Shown: positions 8,664 through 20,150 of the stretch, piece by piece | Numbering within the stretch: the first letter of the stretch is position 1 | Layout of the letters: each line of letters begins with the position of its first letter | Assembly (NCBI RefSeq): GCF_004342265.1 | Contig: NZ_SMCS01000013.1 | Coordinates: 1 to 43,448, forward strand | Source: Luteibacter rhizovicinus | GTDB lineage: Bacteria; Pseudomonadota; Gammaproteobacteria; Xanthomonadales; Rhodanobacteraceae | DNA length: 43,448 nucleotides | Direction: 5' to 3' | The notes under the pieces: generated by a model | Told to the model about the DNA's origin: nothing | The model's input: the letters and a program-made list of their open reading frames with translations, nothing else | Databases searched by the model: none | Translations under genes and position numbers: made by a program

Positions 8664-11600
8664 GAGTGAAGCTCCTTGTGCAGTTCCTGCAGGCTGTTGA
8701 CCTCGCCATTGGCGTGGAAGTCCAGAGAATGCACGAGGGCACGCGCACCGGCAACGGTCGTGGAATACGTCACACGCTGCTGGAGCGCTTCGCGACGGAT
8801 GGAGAACGAATCGGCAATCGCCTGTTTGCCTTCCGTCGTATTGACGATATAGACGACATCGCCGTTCTTGATCAGATCGACGATGTGCGGACGACCTTCC
8901 AACACTTTGTTGATGCGCTCGCAGGCAACGCCGTTCTGCTTCAGGAACGCAGCCGTGCCTTCGGTCGCGACCAGCGCGTAACCGCGCTTGGCGACATCCT
9001 GGGCGATCGGCAGCAGGCGATCCTTGTCCGCGTCGCGCACCGACAGGAAGACCTTGCCCTTCGGCGGCGCCTTGATCCCGGCTGCCTCGTGACCGCGAGC
9101 GAACGCGGCACCGAACGTGCGGCCGACACCCATCACTTCGCCCGTCGAACGCATTTCGGGACCGAGGATCGGATCGACGTTCTGGAACTTCAGGAACGGG
9201 AAGATCGCTTCCTTCACCGAGTAGTACGACGGAATGATTTCCTTCGTCGTGCCCTGGTCGGCAAGCGTGCGGCCGGCCATGGCGCGCGCGGCGATCTTGG
9301 CGAGCGAGACGCCCGTCGCCTTGCACACGAACGGCACGGTACGCGAAGCGCGCGGATTCACTTCGAGGATGAACACGTCGTCGCCCTGAATGGCGAACTG
9401 GGTGTTCATCAGGCCGATGACCTTGAGCTCGCGGGCCAGCAATGTGACCTGGCGGCGCATCTCGTCCTGCACTTCCTGCGACAGCGAATACGGCGGCAGC
9501 GAGCAGGACGAATCGCCCGAGTGCACGCCGGCTTCTTCGATATGCTCCATGATGCCGCCGACAAGCACGTTGCCTTCCGCATCGGCGACGATGTCGACAT
9601 CGACTTCGACCGCATGGTCGAGGAAGCGGTCGAGCAGCACCGGGGAATCGTTCGACACCTGCACGGCTTCGCGGATGTAACGCGACAGGTCGGCATCGTC
9701 GTAGACGATTTCCATGGCCCGGCCACCGAGCACGTAGCTCGGACGCACGACCAGCGGGTAACCGATCTCGCGCGCCAGAGTCAGCGCTTCGTCGGCATTG
9801 CGCGCCGTGCGGTTCGGCGGCTGCTTCAGCTTCACGCGTTCGATCAGCTGCTGGAAGCGCTCGCGATCTTCGGCCAGGTCGATCGAGTCGGCACTGGTGC
9901 CAATGACCGGCACGCCGGCGGCTTCGAGCGCACGCGCGAGCTTCAGCGGCGTCTGGCCGCCGTACTGCACGATGACGCCCTTCGGCTTCTCGAGGTCGAC
10001 GATCTCAAGCACGTCTTCCAGCGTCAGCGGCTCGAAGTACAGGCGGTCGGAGGTGTCGTAATCGGTCGACACGGTTTCCGGGTTGCAGTTGACCATGATG
10101 GTCTCGAACCCATCCTCGCGCAGGGCGAGTGCCGCGTGTACGCAACAGTAGTCGAACTCGATACCCTGGCCGATGCGGTTCGGACCGCCGCCAAGCACGA
10201 TGATCTTGTCGCGATTGGTCGGGTTGGCCTCGCACTCTTCCTCGTACGTGGAAAACATGTACGCGGTGGTGGTGGCGAACTCAGCGGCGCACGAGTCGAC
10301 GCGCTTATAGACAGGGCGCACGCCGAGCGTGTGGCGAAGACGACGGACAGCGGCTTCGTCGGTACTCGCCAGTTCGGCAAGGCGCGCATCGGAGAAGCCC
10401 ATACGCTTGAGTTCGCGCATGCGCGGCTCGTCGAGCGAGGTCACGCCCTGGCGCTGGACTTCACCTTCGGTCATCACGATGTCTTCGAACGCGGCGAGGA
10501 ACCAGGGATCGATGCGCGTAAGGTCGTGGACTTCCTGCAGGCTCAGGCCCGCGCGGAAAGCGTCCGCGACATGGAATACACGGTCCGGACGCGGTTCGCG
10601 CAGTTCGCGCTTGAGTGTCTGGAATCCTTCTTCGCTACCGATATCGAGACCGGTCGGGTTGAGACCGGTCTTGCCGATTTCCAGACCGCGAAGTGCCTTC
10701 TGCAGCGATTCGTGGAAGGTGCGGCCCATGGCCATCACTTCGCCGACCGACTTCATCTGCGTGGTGAGGCGCGCATCGGCGGCCGGGAACTTCTCGAACG
10801 CGAAGCGCGGAATCTTGGTAACGACGTAGTCGATGGACGGTTCGAACGACGCCGGTGTGAGACCGCCCGTGATGTCGTTCTTCAGTTCGTCCAGCGTGTA
10901 GCCGACGGCGAGCTTCGCGGCGACCTTGGCGATCGGGAAACCGGTGGCCTTCGAAGCCAGCGCCGACGAACGCGACACGCGCGGATTCATCTCGATGACC
11001 ACGACGCGCCCGTCTTCGGCATTGATGCCGAACTGGACGTTGGAACCGCCGGTGTCGACGCCGATCTTGCGCAGCACCGCGATGGATGCGTTACGCAGGC
11101 GCTGGTATTCCTTGTCCGTAAGCGTCTGTGCCGGCGCGACCGTGATCGAGTCGCCCGTGTGCACGCCCATCGGATCGAAGTTTTCGATCGAGCACACGAT
11201 GATGCAGTTGTCCGCGCTGTCGCGGACCACTTCCATCTCGAATTCCTTCCAGCCCAGCACCGATTCCTCGACGAGGACTTCGTGCACGGGCGAGAGCTCG
11301 AGACCGCGACCGATGATCTCGACGAATTCTTCCTTGTTGTAAGCGATGCCGCCGCCCGAGCCGCCGAGCGTGAAGCTCGGACGGATGATCGTCGGATAGC
11401 CGACCGTCGTCTGGATTTCGAGCGCCTGCTCCATCGAGCGCGCCACGCCGGCCTTCGGACATTCCAGGCCGATCTCGGCCATGGCCTTGCGGAACAGGTC
11501 GCGGTCCTCGGCCATGCGGATGGCGTCGCGCGATGCGCCGATCAGTTCGACGTTGTACTTGTCGAGCACGCCGTTGTCGGCAAGGTCGAGCGCGCAGTTG

Positions 11601-11887
11601 AGACCGGTCTGGCCGCCCATCGTCGGGAGCACCGCATCCGGGCGCTCCTTCGCGATGATGCGCTCGACGGTCTGCCAGTTGATCGGCTCGATGTACACCG
11701 CGTCGGCGGTGTCCGGGTCGGTCATGATCGTCGCCGGGTTCGAATTGACCAGGACGACGCGATAACCCTCTTCGCGCAGCGCCTTGCAAGCCTGGGCGCC
11801 GGAGTAATCGAACTCGCAGGCCTGACCGATGACGATCGGACCGGCGCCGATGACGAGGATGGTTTTTAGATCTGAGCGCTTTGGCAT
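8660..11887 (-). CDS. carB: Carbamoyl-phosphate synthase large subunit
   Basis: CarB makes carbamoyl phosphate from bicarbonate, ammonia and two ATP, feeding arginine and pyrimidine synthesis. The 1075-residue protein has two homologous ATP-grasp halves. The first starts [22 protein letters not shown], the second near residue 560 with [20 protein letters not shown]. Both halves keep the ATP-binding motifs [13 protein letters not shown] and [15 protein letters not shown], and the C-terminal MGS-like allosteric domain ends the protein. The ATG at 11887 gives the conserved [14 protein letters not shown] start. It lies 69 bases after carA and overlaps greA by four bases. Confidence 0.97.
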   Translation of the reverse strand: MPKRSDLKTILVIGAGPIVIGQACEFDYSGAQACKALREEGYRVVLVNSNPATIMTDPDTADAVYIEPINWQTVERIIAKERPDAVLPTMGGQTGLNCALDLADNGVLDKYNVELIGASRDAIRMAEDRDLFRKAMAEIGLECPKAGVARSMEQALEIQTTVGYPTIIRPSFTLGGSGGGIAYNKEEFVEIIGRGLELSPVHEVLVEESVLGWKEFEMEVVRDSADNCIIVCSIENFDPMGVHTGDSITVAPAQTLTDKEYQRLRNASIAVLRKIGVDTGGSNVQFGINAEDGRVVVIEMNPRVSRSSALASKATGFPIAKVAAKLAVGYTLDELKNDITGGLTPASFEPSIDYVVTKIPRFAFEKFPAADARLTTQMKSVGEVMAMGRTFHESLQKALRGLEIGKTGLNPTGLDIGSEEGFQTLKRELREPRPDRVFHVADAFRAGLSLQEVHDLTRIDPWFLAAFEDIVMTEGEVQRQGVTSLDEPRMRELKRMGFSDARLAELASTDEAAVRRLRHTLGVRPVYKRVDSCAAEFATTTAYMFSTYEEECEANPTNRDKIIVLGGGPNRIGQGIEFDYCCVHAALALREDGFETIMVNCNPETVSTDYDTSDRLYFEPLTLEDVLEIVDLEKPKGVIVQYGGQTPLKLARALEAAGVPVIGTSADSIDLAEDRERFQQLIERVKLKQPPNRTARNADEALTLAREIGYPLVVRPSYVLGGRAMEIVYDDADLSRYIREAVQVSNDSPVLLDRFLDHAVEVDVDIVADAEGNVLVGGIMEHIEEAGVHSGDSSCSLPPYSLSQEVQDEMRRQVTLLARELKVIGLMNTQFAIQGDDVFILEVNPRASRTVPFVCKATGVSLAKIAARAMAGRTLADQGTTKEIIPSYYSVKEAIFPFLKFQNVDPILGPEMRSTGEVMGVGRTFGAAFARGHEAAGIKAPPKGKVFLSVRDADKDRLLPIAQDVAKRGYALVATEGTAAFLKQNGVACERINKVLEGRPHIVDLIKNGDVVYIVNTTEGKQAIADSFSIRREALQQRVTYSTTVAGARALVHSLDFHANGEVNSLQELHKELHS

Positions 11888-11956
11888 GGGTTTCTCGCTT
11901 TCGCAGGCGTTGGGATCAGCGGGTGGCCGCGAGGCCACCCGGGCGGCAAGGCGGCG

Positions 11957-13099
11957 TCAGGACGCCTTCGTCTTGCCGTGCTGCTCCATCGAGGCAATGA
12001 ACTGGTCGAACAGGTAATCGAGGTCCTGCGGACCCGGACTCGCTTCCGGATGGCCCTGGAAACAGAAGGCCGGCCGGTCGGTAAGTGCGAAGCCCTGCAG
12101 GGAACCGTCGAACAACGAGGTATGCGTGACGCGCACGTTCGCCGGCAGGGTCGACGCGTCGACCGCGAAGCCATGGTTCTGCGAGCTGATCAGCACGCGG
12201 CCACTGTCGTGATCCTTCACCGGATGATTCGCGCCGTGATGGCCGAATTTCATCTTCAGCGTCGTCGCGCCAAGCGCCAGCGCCATGATCTGGTGACCCA
12301 GGCAGATGCCGAAGAGCGGCAACCTGGTTTCCAGAATCTCGCGCGTGGCGTCGATGGCGTAGTCGCACGCGGCCGGATCGCCCGGGCCGTTGGCGAGAAA
12401 CACGCCATCCGGATTCATGGCGAGGACGTCTTTCGCGGGCGTCTGGGCGGGCACGACCGTAATGTCGCAGCCGCGGCTGGCGAGCAGACGCAGGATGTTC
12501 TGCTTCACGCCGAAGTCGTAGGCCACCACGCGAAAGCGCTTGGGCGCGTTGTAGAAGGCCGTCTTGTCGAGGTCGTACACACCTTCGGACCACTGGAAGG
12601 TCTTCGTGGTGCTGACGACTTTCGCGAGGTCCATGCCATTCAGGCCCGGGAAGGCGCGAGCCTTCGCCAGCGCGGCCTCGGCATCGATGCTCTCGCCGGC
12701 GACGATGCAGCCGGCCAGCGCGCCCTTCTCGCGAAGGATGCGGGTAAGGCGACGGGTGTCGATGCCGGCAATGGCGACGATGTCCTGACGCTGGAGATAC
12801 GCGGGTAGCGGCTCGACGCTGCGCCAGTTACTGGCCAGGCGCGGCACGTCGCGCACGATCAGGCCCGCCGCATGGACGCGGTCGGACTCGACGTCGACCG
12901 GATTCGTCCCGGTGTTGCCGATATGTGGATAGGTAAGGGTAACGATCTGGCGCGAGTAGGAGGGGTCCGTGAGGATCTCCTGGTAACCGGTCATGGAAGT
13001 GTTGAAAACCACTTCGCCGACGGTTTCACCGTGGGCACCGACCGCGTGGCCGTGGAACACGCTGCCATCTTCGAGGGCAAGCAGAGCGGGAGTACGCAT
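11957..13099 (-). CDS. carA: Carbamoyl-phosphate synthase small subunit (glutamine amidotransferase)
   Basis: CarA hydrolyses glutamine and channels ammonia to CarB. The protein has about 380 residues. The N-terminal CPSase domain contains [19 protein letters not shown], and the C-terminal class I glutaminase domain has the nucleophile motif FGICLGHQ (Cys near residue 266) and the His/Glu pair in [11 protein letters not shown]. The ATG at 13099 gives the usual short N terminus. It is first in the carA-carB-greA run. The roughly 190-base leader up to the divergent oxygenase gene contains an AT-rich stretch (ACAATTATTACAG) that probably holds promoters, but I see no certain arginine or pyrimidine operator. 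Confidence 0.97.
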   Translation of the reverse strand: MRTPALLALEDGSVFHGHAVGAHGETVGEVVFNTSMTGYQEILTDPSYSRQIVTLTYPHIGNTGTNPVDVESDRVHAAGLIVRDVPRLASNWRSVEPLPAYLQRQDIVAIAGIDTRRLTRILREKGALAGCIVAGESIDAEAALAKARAFPGLNGMDLAKVVSTTKTFQWSEGVYDLDKTAFYNAPKRFRVVAYDFGVKQNILRLLASRGCDITVVPAQTPAKDVLAMNPDGVFLANGPGDPAACDYAIDATREILETRLPLFGICLGHQIMALALGATTLKMKFGHHGANHPVKDHDSGRVLISSQNHGFAVDASTLPANVRVTHTSLFDGSLQGFALTDRPAFCFQGHPEASPGPQDLDYLFDQFIASMEQHGKTKAS

Positions 13100-13292
13100 G
13101 AGAAAGGCCGCCTTCAGGTGCAGCAAGGTCCGCAAGCCAGCGTTAAGCGGCTCGTGGACCTTGGGGATAAGGATCGTGGGCGGGACAGAATGATAGGCGT
13201 AGCGGGCCTTTCTGTCCACCGTTACCGTTGCGTTGCAGCAACAATTATTACAGTGAGCGGTGCCACGGACGATACGCTGTAACACGGATACA

Positions 13293-14012
13293 ATGAACGC
13301 AACGACACATTCCGAAGATACCGACCCCATGCTGCTCGATCCCGCCCGCCTGGACCGCTCCGACACCGACGTCCGCAGCGAGCCCTTTCCGTTCATGATC
13401 GCGCACGGCCAGTTACCCGACGATGCGCGCAGTGACCTGGAGCGCGATTTCCCGCAGTACACCAGTGCCGGCTTCTTTCCCTACGACGCCAGCGACTGCG
13501 GCCCCTCGGTGAACGAGCTGGTCGAGCAGATGAGCTCCCCGGCCTTCGCCGCGGCCATCGGCCGGCACCTGGGTATCGAGAACCTGGGCCAGTACCCGAC
13601 CCTGATCACCCTTTGCAAACTGCTGAACCGGCGCCACGGCACCATCCACACCGACAGCAAGTCGAAGGTGGCCACGGCGCTGATCTATCTGAACCAGCAG
13701 TGGCCCGATACCAGCGACGGCTGCCTGCGCTTCCTGCGCGGCATCGACAACATCGACGACATCGTCGCCCCCGAGCTGAAACCCCTGTTCGGCGAGTTCG
13801 CCGTCTTCCGCCGCACCGAAAATTCCTTCCACGGGCACCTCCCTTACGAAGGCGAGCGACGCGTCATCCAGGTCGCGTGGCTCACCAGCGAAGAGGAAAA
13901 GCTGCGCAAGACCAAACGCGGCAAGTTCTCGCGGGTTTTCAAGAAGATCTTCGGCAAGTGGGATCGCAGGCTGGGAGCGGGCCGGGACCGGAGCGCTTCG
14001 CATAAGGATTAA
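13293..14012 (+). CDS. 2-oxoglutarate/Fe(II)-dependent oxygenase
   Basis: This protein (239 residues from this start) has a clear 2OG-Fe(II) core: His119-x-Asp121 in [10 protein letters not shown], the distal His180 in [10 protein letters not shown], and Arg190 in [11 protein letters not shown] for 2-oxoglutarate. The strand ALIYLNQQW and the GCLRFLRG turn lie between. After the core comes a Lys/Arg-rich tail ([21 protein letters not shown]), which may bind nucleic acid or membrane. The substrate is unknown. An alternative start at 13329 has a weaker ribosome site; ATG 13293 overlaps a TACAAT box, so the shorter form is possible. It is divergent from carA and convergent with the antiporter gene. 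Confidence 0.8.
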   Translation: MNATTHSEDTDPMLLDPARLDRSDTDVRSEPFPFMIAHGQLPDDARSDLERDFPQYTSAGFFPYDASDCGPSVNELVEQMSSPAFAAAIGRHLGIENLGQYPTLITLCKLLNRRHGTIHTDSKSKVATALIYLNQQWPDTSDGCLRFLRGIDNIDDIVAPELKPLFGEFAVFRRTENSFHGHLPYEGERRVIQVAWLTSEEEKLRKTKRGKFSRVFKKIFGKWDRRLGAGRDRSASHKD

Positions 14013-14026
14013 CGCAGCACGCCATC

Positions 14027-14060
14027 CCTTGCAGGAGCCCGCTTACCGGCTCCTGCAAGG
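14027..14060. terminator. Bidirectional hairpin between convergent genes
   Basis: CCTTGCAGGAGCC (14027-14039) pairs perfectly with GGCTCCTGCAAGG (14048-14060) across an eight-base loop. It sits between the ends of two convergent genes. There is no T tract. The GCAGGAGC core resembles the GTAGGAGC family seen elsewhere in the window. Confidence 0.65.
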
Positions 14061-14074
14061 CGCGTCTCGCTTTG

Positions 14075-15082
14075 CTATGTCGTGAAATGCCAGGCCACGT
14101 AGGCAGCGAACACGCCGTACAGCAAACCGATGGGCATCAGCCAGCGCGCGCTCACATCGCCGCGGCGGAACATGATCCAGAGGAAGACAACCGCGACGCC
14201 GGTAATCGCGCCCGCAACGATCAGCGGCGCATCGAATAGCCAGGGCGTGGCGAACAGGGCGAGCGAACTCGGGATCGTCGCCTGGATCATCATCGCGCCG
14301 GAAATATTGGCAAGCGCCAACCGCTCCTTGCCCTGACGCACCCAGATCAACGCGTTGACGGTTTCCGGAAGCTCCGTGGCAACCGGGCTGAGCACCAGCG
14401 CCACCAGATGCGGCGACAGTGCGAACGCCTCGCCGATGGCCTCCAGTTGCCCCACGAACGTGCGCGAGGCGATGGCGATCACGACCAGTGAGAGAAGGGT
14501 CTGCGTCGCCACCCACGCCATGCTGGGATCCAGCACACCGGGGCGGAACTTCAGGGGCTCCAGGTCTTCCTCGCCTTCCGGCGCACTGTCGTCGTCGCGC
14601 ATCTCCCGCCACACGTACAGACCGTACGAGGCGATGAACAACACGCCGAGCCAGGGTTTCCACGCGAACGCCACCAGACCCAGGCCCACCTTCACGACGA
14701 AGATGCCGAGAAACCAGGACTGATCGCGCGCGAGACGCTTGTGGTCGACACGGATGCGATCGTCGGCGCGCTTCAGCCGCCGCTGGTTGAGGAACAGTGC
14801 GAAGCCGACCACCGCATAGGCGATGGTTGCCAGGACCAGCGGGCCGCCCAATGCCGCACCGACGCCGATGTCTTTCGCTTCCGGCGTTTTGCCGAACATC
14901 ACGGCAACGAAAGTCACCGCGCTTTCAGGCAATGCCGTACCGAAGGCGGCCAGAACGGTACCTGTCGCGGTGGCGCCAAGGCTGAGCTTGCGCCCGAACC
15001 ATTCGACGCCGTTCACGAAGTACTCGCAGGCGAAATAAATCGCGCCCGCGGAAACGAGAAAGAGGAAACATGTCAGAAGCAT
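14075..15082 (-). CDS. Sodium/calcium exchanger-family membrane antiporter
   Basis: This 335-residue protein belongs to the CaCA cation antiporter superfamily. The two internal alpha repeats are visible: GTVLAAFGTALPESAVTFVA near residues 41-60 and VALVLSPVATELPETVNALI near 225-245, with the conserved Glu in each (LPES and LPET). About ten membrane helices flank a hydrophilic loop (REMRDDDSAPEGEEDLE). Family members export Ca2+; some bacterial ones move Mn2+. A manganese riboswitch directly upstream argues that Mn2+ is a substrate or signal here. The ATG at 15082 follows a stable hairpin and has no obvious ribosome site. Confidence 0.87.
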   Translation of the reverse strand: MLLTCFLFLVSAGAIYFACEYFVNGVEWFGRKLSLGATATGTVLAAFGTALPESAVTFVAVMFGKTPEAKDIGVGAALGGPLVLATIAYAVVGFALFLNQRRLKRADDRIRVDHKRLARDQSWFLGIFVVKVGLGLVAFAWKPWLGVLFIASYGLYVWREMRDDDSAPEGEEDLEPLKFRPGVLDPSMAWVATQTLLSLVVIAIASRTFVGQLEAIGEAFALSPHLVALVLSPVATELPETVNALIWVRQGKERLALANISGAMMIQATIPSSLALFATPWLFDAPLIVAGAITGVAVVFLWIMFRRGDVSARWLMPIGLLYGVFAAYVAWHFTT

Positions 15083-15092
15083 GCGTTTGTCT

Positions 15093-15142
15093 GAGCCGGG
15101 CGAGCGTTTACCGATGGCGCAACGACACCGCTCGCCCGGCTC
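15093..15142 (-). promoter_or_regulatory. Probable expression-platform hairpin of the manganese riboswitch
   Basis: The 14-base arms GAGCCGGGCGAGCG (15093-15106) and 15129-15142 are perfect complements around a 22-base loop. It lies between the aptamer and the antiporter start codon, 10 bases before the ATG. There is no T tract, so it more likely acts on translation or Rho access than as an intrinsic terminator. Confidence 0.6.
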
Positions 15143-15150
15143 GGGTGAGC

Positions 15151-15289
15151 ATGTCGATGGCCAAAGGTCTCGCCGGGCAGACCGTCACCGAAGTGACGAT
15201 TACCGTTCGCACCATGGGGCACAAGGCCGCCAAGTCTGTTGACGCGAACTCCTCAGGGGGAACGAGGATGGCTACTCCCCAATGACATC
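15151..15289 (-). promoter_or_regulatory. yybP-ykoY manganese riboswitch aptamer
   Basis: Read on the minus strand, the region has the family hallmarks in order. The first is GGGGAGTAGCC near its 5' end. Next comes a central GTCAACAGAC arm with further hairpins, including TCACTTCGGTGA. Last is the second conserved loop GCGAGACCTTTGGCC. A closing stem (ATGTC with GACAT, bases 15284-15288 and 15151-15155) joins the ends. This RNA class senses Mn2+ and usually switches on Mn exporters, which fits the cation antiporter that follows. Confidence 0.88.
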
Positions 15290-15347
15290 GGGGCGGAGTC
15301 TAGCACGGAGTCCGGCTACCCGCCTTCTGTAGGAGCGACCTCGTGCC

Positions 15348-16148
15348 TTATATCTTCGAGGCGATCACATCGTCGATCGACCATGCGCCCGGTGCGCGGC
15401 CGGCGATCCAGGCTGCGGATTCCAGCGCGCCGCGGGCGAAGATCGAACGATCCGTCGCGCGATGCGACAGCTCCACGCGCTCGCCCTGCCCCATGAGCAT
15501 CGCGGTGTGTTCGCCGACGATGTCGCCGCCACGGACGACGGCGAAGCCGATCGTGCCGACCTCACGCGCGCCGGGACGACCTTCGCGTGCGTAGACGGCC
15601 AGTTCGTCCAGCGTCGCGCCGCGTGCCGCTGCCGCGGCTTCGCCGAGCGCCAGCGCGGTGCCCGAGGGAGCATCTTCCTTACGCCCATGATGAGCTTCGA
15701 CGATATCGAGATCCCAGCTCCTGAGTGCCGACGCGGCTTCTTTCAGCAGACGGGTAAGAACGGCAACGCCAAGACTGAAATTGGCGGCACGCAATACGGC
15801 GATGCGCTCGGCGGCCTTGGTCAGCCGCTGATCCAGTTCGCCGTCGAGGCCGGTGGTGCCGGTGACCAGCGCGATACCGTGGGCCTCGCAATGATCGAGC
15901 GCGGCAGCGAGACCCGCCGGACCGCTGAAATCGATGACGACATCGATAGCCGGTGCCGAGGCCCAGCCGGAAACGAAACGCAGCTGATGAACCGCGTCGA
16001 GGAAAACGGGCTTGCCGGCATGAACGGAATCCGGCGTGACCGTGGCATGCACCAGTTCGAACCGCGCATCGTCGCGCACGAGGGACAGCAATGCCGTCCC
16101 CATGCGTCCGGAGGCGCCGCTGATGGCGAGACGTAGGGCACGGGTCAT
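15348..16148 (-). CDS. dapB: 4-hydroxy-tetrahydrodipicolinate reductase
   Basis: DapB reduces the dihydrodipicolinate precursor in the lysine and meso-diaminopimelate pathway, using NAD(P)H. The 266-residue protein starts with the nucleotide motif AISGASGRMGTALL. It keeps VIDFSGP and GTTGL in the Rossmann part and the catalytic/substrate signature EAHHGRKEDAPSGTA, with the proton-donor His and binding Lys. GGAG lies 8 bases before the ATG at 16148. It follows dnaJ by 85 bases in the same direction, an arrangement found across xanthomonads. Confidence 0.95.
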   Translation of the reverse strand: MTRALRLAISGASGRMGTALLSLVRDDARFELVHATVTPDSVHAGKPVFLDAVHQLRFVSGWASAPAIDVVIDFSGPAGLAAALDHCEAHGIALVTGTTGLDGELDQRLTKAAERIAVLRAANFSLGVAVLTRLLKEAASALRSWDLDIVEAHHGRKEDAPSGTALALGEAAAAARGATLDELAVYAREGRPGAREVGTIGFAVVRGGDIVGEHTAMLMGQGERVELSHRATDRSIFARGALESAAWIAGRAPGAWSIDDVIASKI

Positions 16149-16233
16149 GCGGGGAACTCCGGGATCAAACGCGCATGCTAACAAGAGTGCCGCGCCATCG
16201 CTCTTTTGTGCAGGAGAGCGACGGCGTTGGCGA

Positions 16234-17361
16234 TCAACCCGTAACGCGCGACCAGAACTGCTTGACGCCATCGATGAAGGTCGTCGAGCGTGGCGTGTGC
16301 TTGCCCGCCTCGGCACCGTCGAACGTGGCTTCCAGCTGTTGCAGCAGCTCGCGCTGTTCCTTCGTCAGCCGTACTGGCGTCTCGACCACGACCGTGCAGA
16401 TGAGATCGCCCGTACGGCCGCCCCGCACCGACTTCACGCCGCGCCCGCGCAGACGGAACTGATGTCCGGTCTGGGTTTCGGGCGGCACGTTGATCGCGAT
16501 GTCGCCTTCCAGCGTCGGCACGTTCAGGTCGGTACCCAATGCGGCCTGCGCGAAACGGATCGGTACTTCGCAGTAAAGATCGCTGCCATCGCGCTGGAAG
16601 ATGGCGTGCTCGCGCACGCGCACTTCCACGTAGAGATCGCCCGCCGGCGAACCCGCCGGACCGGCTTCGCCCTGCCCCGTCAGACGGATGCGGTCACCGT
16701 TGTCGACGCCCGCGGGAATACGCACCGACAGCGTGCGCGACTCTTCGAGCCGGCCTTCGCCATGGCACTTCTTGCAGGGCTTCTCGATGGCCTGGCCACT
16801 GCCGTGGCACGTGGGACATGCCTGCTGGATGGAAAAGATGCCGTTCTGCATGCGCACGCGGCCGTGACCGTGGCACGTGCTGCACGTACGCACTTTTCCG
16901 TCTTCCGATCCGGTGCCGTTGCAGTGCTGGCAGTTGACCTGGGTGGGCACGTCGATCTTCTTCTCGACGCCGAACACGGCTTCTTCGAGATCGAGATCCA
17001 TGATGTAGCGAAGATCGGAACCGCGACGCGCGCGCTGCCGGCCGCCGCCACCGCCGAAGATGTCGCCAAACATATCGCCGAAGATATCGCCGACGTCGCC
17101 GAACCCGGCGCCACCGCCACGACCGAAGCCACCGCCTTCGAACGCGGCGTGGCCGTACTGGTCGTATGCCGCGCGCTTCTGCGCATCGGCAAGGATTTCG
17201 TAGGCCTCTTTGGCTTCCTTGAATTTTTCCTGCGCGCCCGGATCGTCCGGGCAGCGGTCAGGATGACACTTCATCGCAATGCGACGAAACGACTTCTTGA
17301 GCTCGACCTCGGTGACCGAACGTTCGACCCCAAGGATTTCGTAGTAATCGCGCTTGCTCAT
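16234..17361 (-). CDS. dnaJ: Chaperone protein DnaJ (Hsp40)
   Basis: DnaJ delivers unfolded clients to DnaK and stimulates its ATPase. The 375-residue protein is a full type I DnaJ. It has an N-terminal J domain with the HPD motif ([10 protein letters not shown]), then a Gly/Phe-rich linker (residues about 75-115). A zinc domain has four CxxCxGxG repeats ([32 protein letters not shown]), followed by the C-terminal client-binding domains. The ATG at 17361 gives the standard [12 protein letters not shown] start. It lies 108 bases after dnaK, with a terminator hairpin between them, so its level is probably set by read-through. Confidence 0.97.
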   Translation of the reverse strand: MSKRDYYEILGVERSVTEVELKKSFRRIAMKCHPDRCPDDPGAQEKFKEAKEAYEILADAQKRAAYDQYGHAAFEGGGFGRGGGAGFGDVGDIFGDMFGDIFGGGGGRQRARRGSDLRYIMDLDLEEAVFGVEKKIDVPTQVNCQHCNGTGSEDGKVRTCSTCHGHGRVRMQNGIFSIQQACPTCHGSGQAIEKPCKKCHGEGRLEESRTLSVRIPAGVDNGDRIRLTGQGEAGPAGSPAGDLYVEVRVREHAIFQRDGSDLYCEVPIRFAQAALGTDLNVPTLEGDIAINVPPETQTGHQFRLRGRGVKSVRGGRTGDLICTVVVETPVRLTKEQRELLQQLEATFDGAEAGKHTPRSTTFIDGVKQFWSRVTG

Positions 17362-17401
17362 TTGCTTTTCAACCGGTCGCAACGCGACATTCCCTGCCTC
17401 C

Positions 17402-17432
17402 AAAAAACGCGCGGACCCACGAGGCCCGCGCG
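17402..17432 (-). terminator. Terminator hairpin between dnaK and dnaJ
   Basis: On the minus strand CGCGCGG and CCGCGCG form a seven-base stem followed by six T. Placed 37 bases after the dnaK stop, it probably lets only part of the dnaK transcript continue into dnaJ. Confidence 0.78.
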
Positions 17433-17469
17433 GATTCTACTTATTGCTCAGCATTCATGCTTCACGGAC

Positions 17470-19398
<1,929 letters not shown>

Positions 19399-19449
19399 GT
19401 CACGTTGCTCCAAAAATTTTATGCGGCCCCCGCGGCCGCGACTGGTTTC

Positions 19450-19477
19450 TAGGTGGGGCTAGGCCCCAATGTTTCAA
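19450..19477 (-). promoter_or_regulatory. Sigma-32-type heat-shock promoter of dnaK
   Basis: On the minus strand TTGAA (19473-19477) is followed after 14 bases by CCCCACCTA (19450-19458). Both boxes and the spacing match the RpoH consensus (CTTGAA, 13-15 bases, CCCCATnTA). Transcription would start about 45 bases before the dnaK ATG. Confidence 0.7.
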
Positions 19478-19528
19478 TACTTTTCAGACACTGCGGCGCT
19501 GCATGAGGAACGCGCGCCGGGTATCCGT

Positions 19529-20068
19529 TCAGTCGGCGTCTTTCGCTACGACGACCAGTGCCGGACGCAGCAAACGGTCATTCAGGACGAAACCCTTCTG
19601 CAGAACGCTGACCACGGTTCCGGGAGCGTGCTCGTTCGAATCGATCGCCTGGATCGCCTGGTGATGCTCCGGGTTGAACGCCTGGTGCAACGGGCTGACG
19701 ATCTTCAGACCATGGCCATCGGCCACCTTGTTCAACGCCTGCAGCGTCAGTTCGATGCCATGGCGCATTTTATCCAGATCGCTGTTTTCCACCGCCAGCC
19801 CGCTATACAGGGCGTCGTACACCGGCAATAGTTCGCTCAACAGCTTTTCGTTGGCGAATCGACGCGCCTGGTCCAGGTCCCGCTGCAAACGGCGGCGCTG
19901 GTTCTCCAGTTCGGCGCGTTCGCGCAGCACCGTCTCGCGCATCTGGCCGAGTTCGGCTTCCGCCGCGGCGAGCTTTCCGGTAAGGGCATCGAACTCAGCG
20001 GCTAGTTCGTCGCCTGGCAAGGTACCTTCCTGCACCGGTTCGGGCGCGTGGGATTCGTTGTTCTGCAT
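19529..20068 (-). CDS. grpE: Nucleotide exchange factor GrpE
   Basis: GrpE releases ADP from DnaK. The 179-residue protein has the expected N-terminal acidic tail, a long dimerising coiled coil (about residues 25-75, AAEAELGQMRETVLRERAEL), and a small beta domain with NEHAPGTVVSVLQKGF and NDRLLRPALVVVA. GGAG lies 5 bases before the ATG at 20068. It lies between hrcA and dnaK in the same direction. Confidence 0.95.
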   Translation of the reverse strand: MQNNESHAPEPVQEGTLPGDELAAEFDALTGKLAAAEAELGQMRETVLRERAELENQRRRLQRDLDQARRFANEKLLSELLPVYDALYSGLAVENSDLDKMRHGIELTLQALNKVADGHGLKIVSPLHQAFNPEHHQAIQAIDSNEHAPGTVVSVLQKGFVLNDRLLRPALVVVAKDAD

Positions 20069-20125
20069 GTGGACTCCAAACGTCAGCTACTTAGACCCGA
20101 TCCTTCAGGATGGGCCGATGTTTGC

Positions 20126-20149
20126 GGAAAAATCCGCCTCCCGGGGCGG
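20126..20149 (-). terminator. Terminator-like hairpin after hrcA
   Basis: Immediately after the hrcA stop on the minus strand, CCGCC and GGCGG form a stem with a GC-rich loop, followed by ATTTTT. It would attenuate read-through from hrcA into grpE. Confidence 0.6.
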
Positions 20150-20150
20150 T

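Noticed and set aside
8666-11869. Plus-strand open frame of 1067 codons opposite carB
   Set aside because: It is the antisense shadow of carB caused by GC-rich third positions. It has no domain, no start signals, and carB is unmistakable.
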